Positions 60,901 through 64,000 of a stretch of DNA of 64,000 bases are shown here, piece by piece. Position 1 is the stretch's first letter. Each line of letters opens with the position of its first letter. The notes below the pieces were generated by a model. It saw only the letters and a list, made by a program, of their open reading frames with translations. It was not told the origin of the DNA and did not search any database. Origin of the DNA: Macrolepiota albuminosa (lineage: Eukaryota; Basidiomycota; Agaricomycetes; Agaricales; Agaricaceae). A program made the position numbers and the translations under genes. The DNA is taken from NCBI GenBank assembly GCA_027475525.1, contig JAMWFC010000037.1, forward strand, positions 1,183,419 to 1,247,418, given 5' to 3'.

Positions 60901-62432
60901 CGCCGCGCCCCCCGAGACAAGTACTTCACCGATCACAACCCCCGCAACCCCCCTGATGAAACCGACCGGGACCCCGCCTTCTCCCTGTCCCCCGACGAAA
61001 AACTCCTCCTCCGGGACGGCCGCATCTACGTCCCGGATCACGCCCGACTTCGCTACGACGTCCTCCGTCAACACCACGACCACAAGCTCCGGGGACACCC
61101 TGGGATACGTAAGACCCTCCAGCTCATCTCCCGGACTTACTTTTGGCCAGGGTTGAAGAAGGACGTGACCCGTTACATTCGATCATGCGAGCCCTGCCTC
61201 CGGGCCAAGGTCCCCCGACACCGACCGTACGGACTCCTGAAACCCCTGCCAGTCGGACGACGCCCCTGGTCCTCAATATCTCTGGACCACATCGTCGAGC
61301 TCCCGGAATCTGAAGGGTTCGATGCCATTCTCGTCGTTGTGTGCAGGCTAACCAAACAGGGCATTTTCCTACCCTGCCACACCACGGATACCGCCCCGGA
61401 CTTCGCCCGGCTGTTCCTCGAGCACGTCTTCGCCAAACATGGACTCCCGGACGACATCGTCTCCGACCGTGGCCCCCTCTTCGTATCCAAGTTTTGGACT
61501 TCCCTGTGTAAGGCACTTGAAGTAAAGACTAACCTCTCTACCGCCTACCACCCCGAAACCGACGGTCAGACCGAAAGGGTCAACCAGTCCCTCGAGCAAT
61601 ACCTCCGGCTGTACGTCAACTACTTGCAGGACGATTGGCGCGCCGAGCTCTCCCTGGCGGAGTTCACCTACAACAACACGCCGCACTCCGCCACCGGGGT
61701 ATCGCCCTTCTTTGCCAACAAGGGGTACCATCCTCGACTGACGCTCTCGCTCCGGGACATCCCGTCACACGCCGCCCACGAGGTCGCCCGGGATCTCCAG
61801 TCTCTTCACGAGTTTCTCCGGGAAGAGATCGACACCGCGAACCGGGCCTACGTGAAACACGCCGACCGGAAACGGGAAGACACCCCCAACTGGACCCCCG
61901 GGACAAAGGTATGGTTAGATCGACGACACCTCCGCACCCGCCGGCCCTCCCCGAAACTCGATCACACTGGACCCCCGGGACAAAGGTATGGTTAGATCGA
62001 CGACACCTCCGCACCCGCCGGCCCTCCCCGAAACTCGATCACAAGCGTCTCGGCCCGTTCAAAATATTGAAGAAGGTCTCATCTCACGCCTACAAAATCG
62101 AGCTCCCCCCGGGACTAAAAGGCCTGCACCCGGTATTCCACGTCCGCCTCCTGGAACGACACCCCCCGGATCCCTTCCCTGAACGACGCCCCGAACCCCC
62201 TCCCCCGGTCGAGGTCGAGGACGAGTACCACTACGAGGTCGAAGACATCCTCGACTCCCGGAACATTCGTGGACGACCCCACTTCCTCGTACGATGGAAG
62301 GGATACGGCCCGGAAGACGACACTTGGGAACCGCGCCGAAACCTCGAAGGCGCCCTCGACAAACTCCGGGACTTTCAACAACGGCACCCGGGAAACGACC
62401 TTCCCGGGCGCAGGACTCACAGACGGCAGTAG
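57866..62432 (+). CDS. Pol of the chromovirus: two proteases, RT, RNase H, integrase, chromodomain
   Basis: This frame overlaps gag by about 115 nt in the -1 register. Protease copy one has [10 protein letters not shown] at about 58157 and [13 protein letters not shown] at about 58384. Copy two has [10 protein letters not shown] at about 58622 and [13 protein letters not shown] at about 58837. RT has [20 protein letters not shown] and the YLDD catalytic box near 59894. RNase H has [13 protein letters not shown] and ELLAIVEAF. The integrase has an HHCC finger (CEPC), then Asp, Asp, Glu in SLDHIV, VSDRGP and QTERVN. A GPF module (RLGPFKIL) and a chromodomain ([17 protein letters not shown]) follow. 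Two 77-bp duplications (60806/60883, 61891/61968) shift frame between RNase H and integrase and before the chromodomain. Confidence 0.9.
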
Positions 62433-62694
62433 TGGGCGTAACCCCCGCCTCTGGGCTCAGTAGGGATTCAACTCCCATGTATATTTTCTGCTTTCCCCTT
62501 TCTAGATCTTACTCTCCTTTAGTACCTCCTTACAGTAACGCCCCGGATTCTGGGCAAGGTACACTTTCTGGTTTTTTCCTACCACTTTACTTACATTTCG
62601 AGTACGACGGCCGAATATCTACATTTTCTAGAAAATACATTATAGATACAGCTACGGACCAGGAAACCGGCAAACGGCAAGAAAACGGGGGCTC

Positions 62695-64000
62695 CTAGGC
62701 CTGGGGCCCCGAATCACCCTCACCCCCCCCTCCTCTCGGCCAACCCCGGAAATCCTCCCCCACCCCCTCCGGACCGTGCTCTCGCAACACCTCCTCGGCC
62801 AGCTGCTCCCAAGACGGGAGCTGCTCGCCCTCGTCCAAAATGCGCTCGAACCACGATCCCGGGGCCGGGACGTTCCTCCGGCGGTGCGCGCCCACCAACC
62901 TCCCCAGCAAATCTAGACCCCGCTCCACCCCGGGGCTCCCCACCTCCGACCGTAACCCCTCTTGGAGAGACGCGAGTGCCGCGGCGGCCCCGTCGAGGAG
63001 CAGACGGTGCTCTCGAGCCCAACCTGGAAATATTAGTACGACCTAGGCATGAAAGGGGGGACACTCACTCAAGGAGGCCATGCGCCCGATGACCACGTCC
63101 CGGCGCAAGGCCTCGACCAACCCCGGGCTCGAGGGACCTCGCTCCAGGAGCCCAACCCCCTGCCCCAGCCTGGCCCTCATGGCGTCCAGCTGGGCCTCAG
63201 CTCCCCCTCGGGCCGCCCTCGCCTCCTCCAGCTCCCGGAGGGCCACCTCACGGTCCTCCTCCAGCCTCCTCCGGAGTGCCGCCTCCTCCCTCGCCCCCTC
63301 CTCGCGCTCCCCCCGCTCCCGGTCAGCCTGCTCGAGGCGCTCCTGCAGAGCCCTCACTTCGACGTCCAGCGGTCGCCCGGACAGGGGAGAGAACGTCGCC
63401 GGGGAGAGGCGCGCTGGGGGAGTCAGGGGCGGGGTTGACGCAGGCAGACGCGCCCTCTTAGAGGGTCCCGGGGAGGGACTAGGCGACGCCCGCCTCTTCC
63501 CCTTGTCGGGGCGCCCCCCGCGACCCTCGTGACTGCTGACCCCGGCCCGGGTCACCCGACGGGTGATCAGGACCACGGGCCGCCCCCGGCCCCCCACCCG
63601 AACGACCCCCCGACCCCCCGACCCCCCACTGGGCGCCGGGTGATCAGGACCACGGGCCGCCCCCGGCCCCCCACCCGAACGACTCCCCGACCCCCCGACC
63701 CCCCACTGGGCGCCTCAGCGGGCGCCACGGATTCCTCCCCCACCGGCTCCACCCCCTCCCCCACCGGCTCCACCACCCAGTCCCGGTCCTCCACTCCCAT
63801 CCTCCGAGTGACCCCAGCCAGCGGCCACCCCTGCTCCCGGGAGACACACCGCGCCCTCCACAGCGCCGATACAGAGCACCGCTCATGGTTCTGGCGGCAG
63901 GCCTCGCAAACGGATGTATCGCGGCGGGACGAGGGGCCCGGAACCTCGAACAGGCAAGGGACCACGCGCCGGGCGCAGTGCAGGCACTGCACCGAGATCA
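62695..64000 (-). CDS. antisense gene carried by the chromovirus: Zn2Cys6-like cluster plus coiled coil (partial, 5' end off window)
   Basis: Encoded opposite to gag-pol, it converges on pol with 262 bp between stops. A cluster CLHCARRVVPC ... SVCEACRQNHERC has spacing CX2CX6CX15CX2CX6C, identical to the free-standing gene at 48420-50564. Then come Gly/Pro linkers, KGKRRASPSPSP, a coiled coil (VRALQERLEQADRERGE), and a 45-bp intron (63068-63024) with GTGAGT donor, a TACTAAT branch point and CAG acceptor. The last exon has WAREHRLLLDG and GAHRRRNVPAPGSW and ends at a TAG at 62695. A 77-bp duplication (63561/63638, one mismatch) shifts the frame. A DNA-binding regulatory role is inferred from the cluster only. 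Confidence 0.75.

Larger units (their letters stand above)
5271..63714. repeat. set of 35 tandem duplications with a period of exactly 77 bp
   Basis: First-copy positions (second copy 77 bp later) are 5271, 7991, 13801, 14784, 15531, 16136, 16531, 17105, 17661, 18341, 19051, 19561, 19731, 20054, 20491, 21632, 22165, 24425, 27941, 38691, 39871, 40241, 44614, 44924, 47572, 51252, 52052, 54701, 54944, 56208, 56501, 57111, 60806, 61891 and 63561. Each position is an anchor word inside the unit. Copies checked are identical except for one mismatch at 56208, 60806 and 63561. Since 77 is not a multiple of 3, every coding hit shifts the frame by two. A constant length across unrelated sequence points to an assembly process, not replication slippage or transposition. 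Confidence 0.95.
54102..64000 (+). mobile_element. Ty3/gypsy chromovirus with tandem proteases and an antisense gene
   Basis: A GC-rich element begins with an LTR (54102-54919), then gag, pol and an oppositely oriented gene. The right LTR lies beyond the window. Domain order in pol is protease, protease, RT, RNase H, integrase and chromodomain, placing it among chromodomain Ty3/gypsy elements that insert into marked chromatin. Eight 77-bp duplications, three of them with one mismatch between copies, break the frames. Discounting these, one gag frame slip and the gag-pol overlap are the only interruptions seen. The element therefore looks young, and in the genome is probably closer to intact than this sequence shows. 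Confidence 0.88.

Noticed and set aside
60806..60970. Natural stop or frameshift separating RNase H from integrase
   Set aside because: The break coincides exactly with a 77-bp duplication and the frame resumes as predicted by its length, so it is most likely an assembly artefact.

Overview
The window looks like nuclear DNA of a filamentous basidiomycete, most likely an Agaricomycete. Its host genes are split by many short (about 36-70 bp) GT-AG spliceosomal introns. They include a GH115 xylan alpha-glucuronidase, an Hsp70 exchange factor FES1, a ZIP zinc transporter and two multi-pass membrane proteins of mushroom-fungus type. The rest is transposable elements: a DIRS/Ngaro-like tyrosine-recombinase retrotransposon, a chromodomain Ty3/gypsy element, and Copia and Ty3 relics. 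No tRNA, rRNA, prokaryotic operon or CRISPR array was recognised.

Layout: 6-757 is a Ty3/gypsy LTR in minus orientation whose element runs off the left edge. 758-6363 is a decayed Ngaro-like element on the minus strand (gag, RT-RNase H, tyrosine recombinase) between direct repeats. 6364-8386 is AT-rich and gene-poor. 8387-10168 (minus) is a multi-pass membrane protein. 10990-15322 (plus) is the GH115 glucuronidase with about 22 exons. 15478-17012 (minus) is FES1. 17495-21498 (minus) is a long coiled-coil protein. 23820-26188 (minus) is an unassigned membrane protein. 26.7-30 kb is AT-rich and holds a Copia relic split by a MITE, plus a Ty3 relic. 30372-31750 (plus) is the ZIP transporter, fully phased over eight exons. 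32.7-48.4 kb is mainly AT-rich repeat territory with a tRNA-derived SINE-like unit, a 36-bp minisatellite and a higher-order minisatellite at 44.4-45.4 kb. 48420-50564 (minus) is an intact gene with a Zn2Cys6-like cysteine cluster. 53047-54062 (minus) is an unassigned gene whose 5' side is cut by the LTR at 54102. 54102-64000 is a GC-rich Ty3/gypsy chromovirus (LTR, gag, pol) that runs off the right edge.

The most interesting object is that chromovirus. Its pol carries two tandem copies of the aspartic protease domain. Behind pol, on the opposite strand, lies an intron-containing gene homologous to the free-standing Zn2Cys6-like gene at 48.4-50.6 kb, with the same cysteine spacing and the same intron position. 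This suggests exchange of a putative regulatory gene between host and retroelement.

A technical feature dominates reading frames. At 35 or more places, sequence is tandemly duplicated with a period of exactly 77 bp, in genes, introns, repeats and intergenic DNA alike. This is almost certainly an assembly artefact (unmerged 77-bp overlaps). It shifts reading frames in most genes here, so many apparent frameshifts and stops should not be taken as biology.
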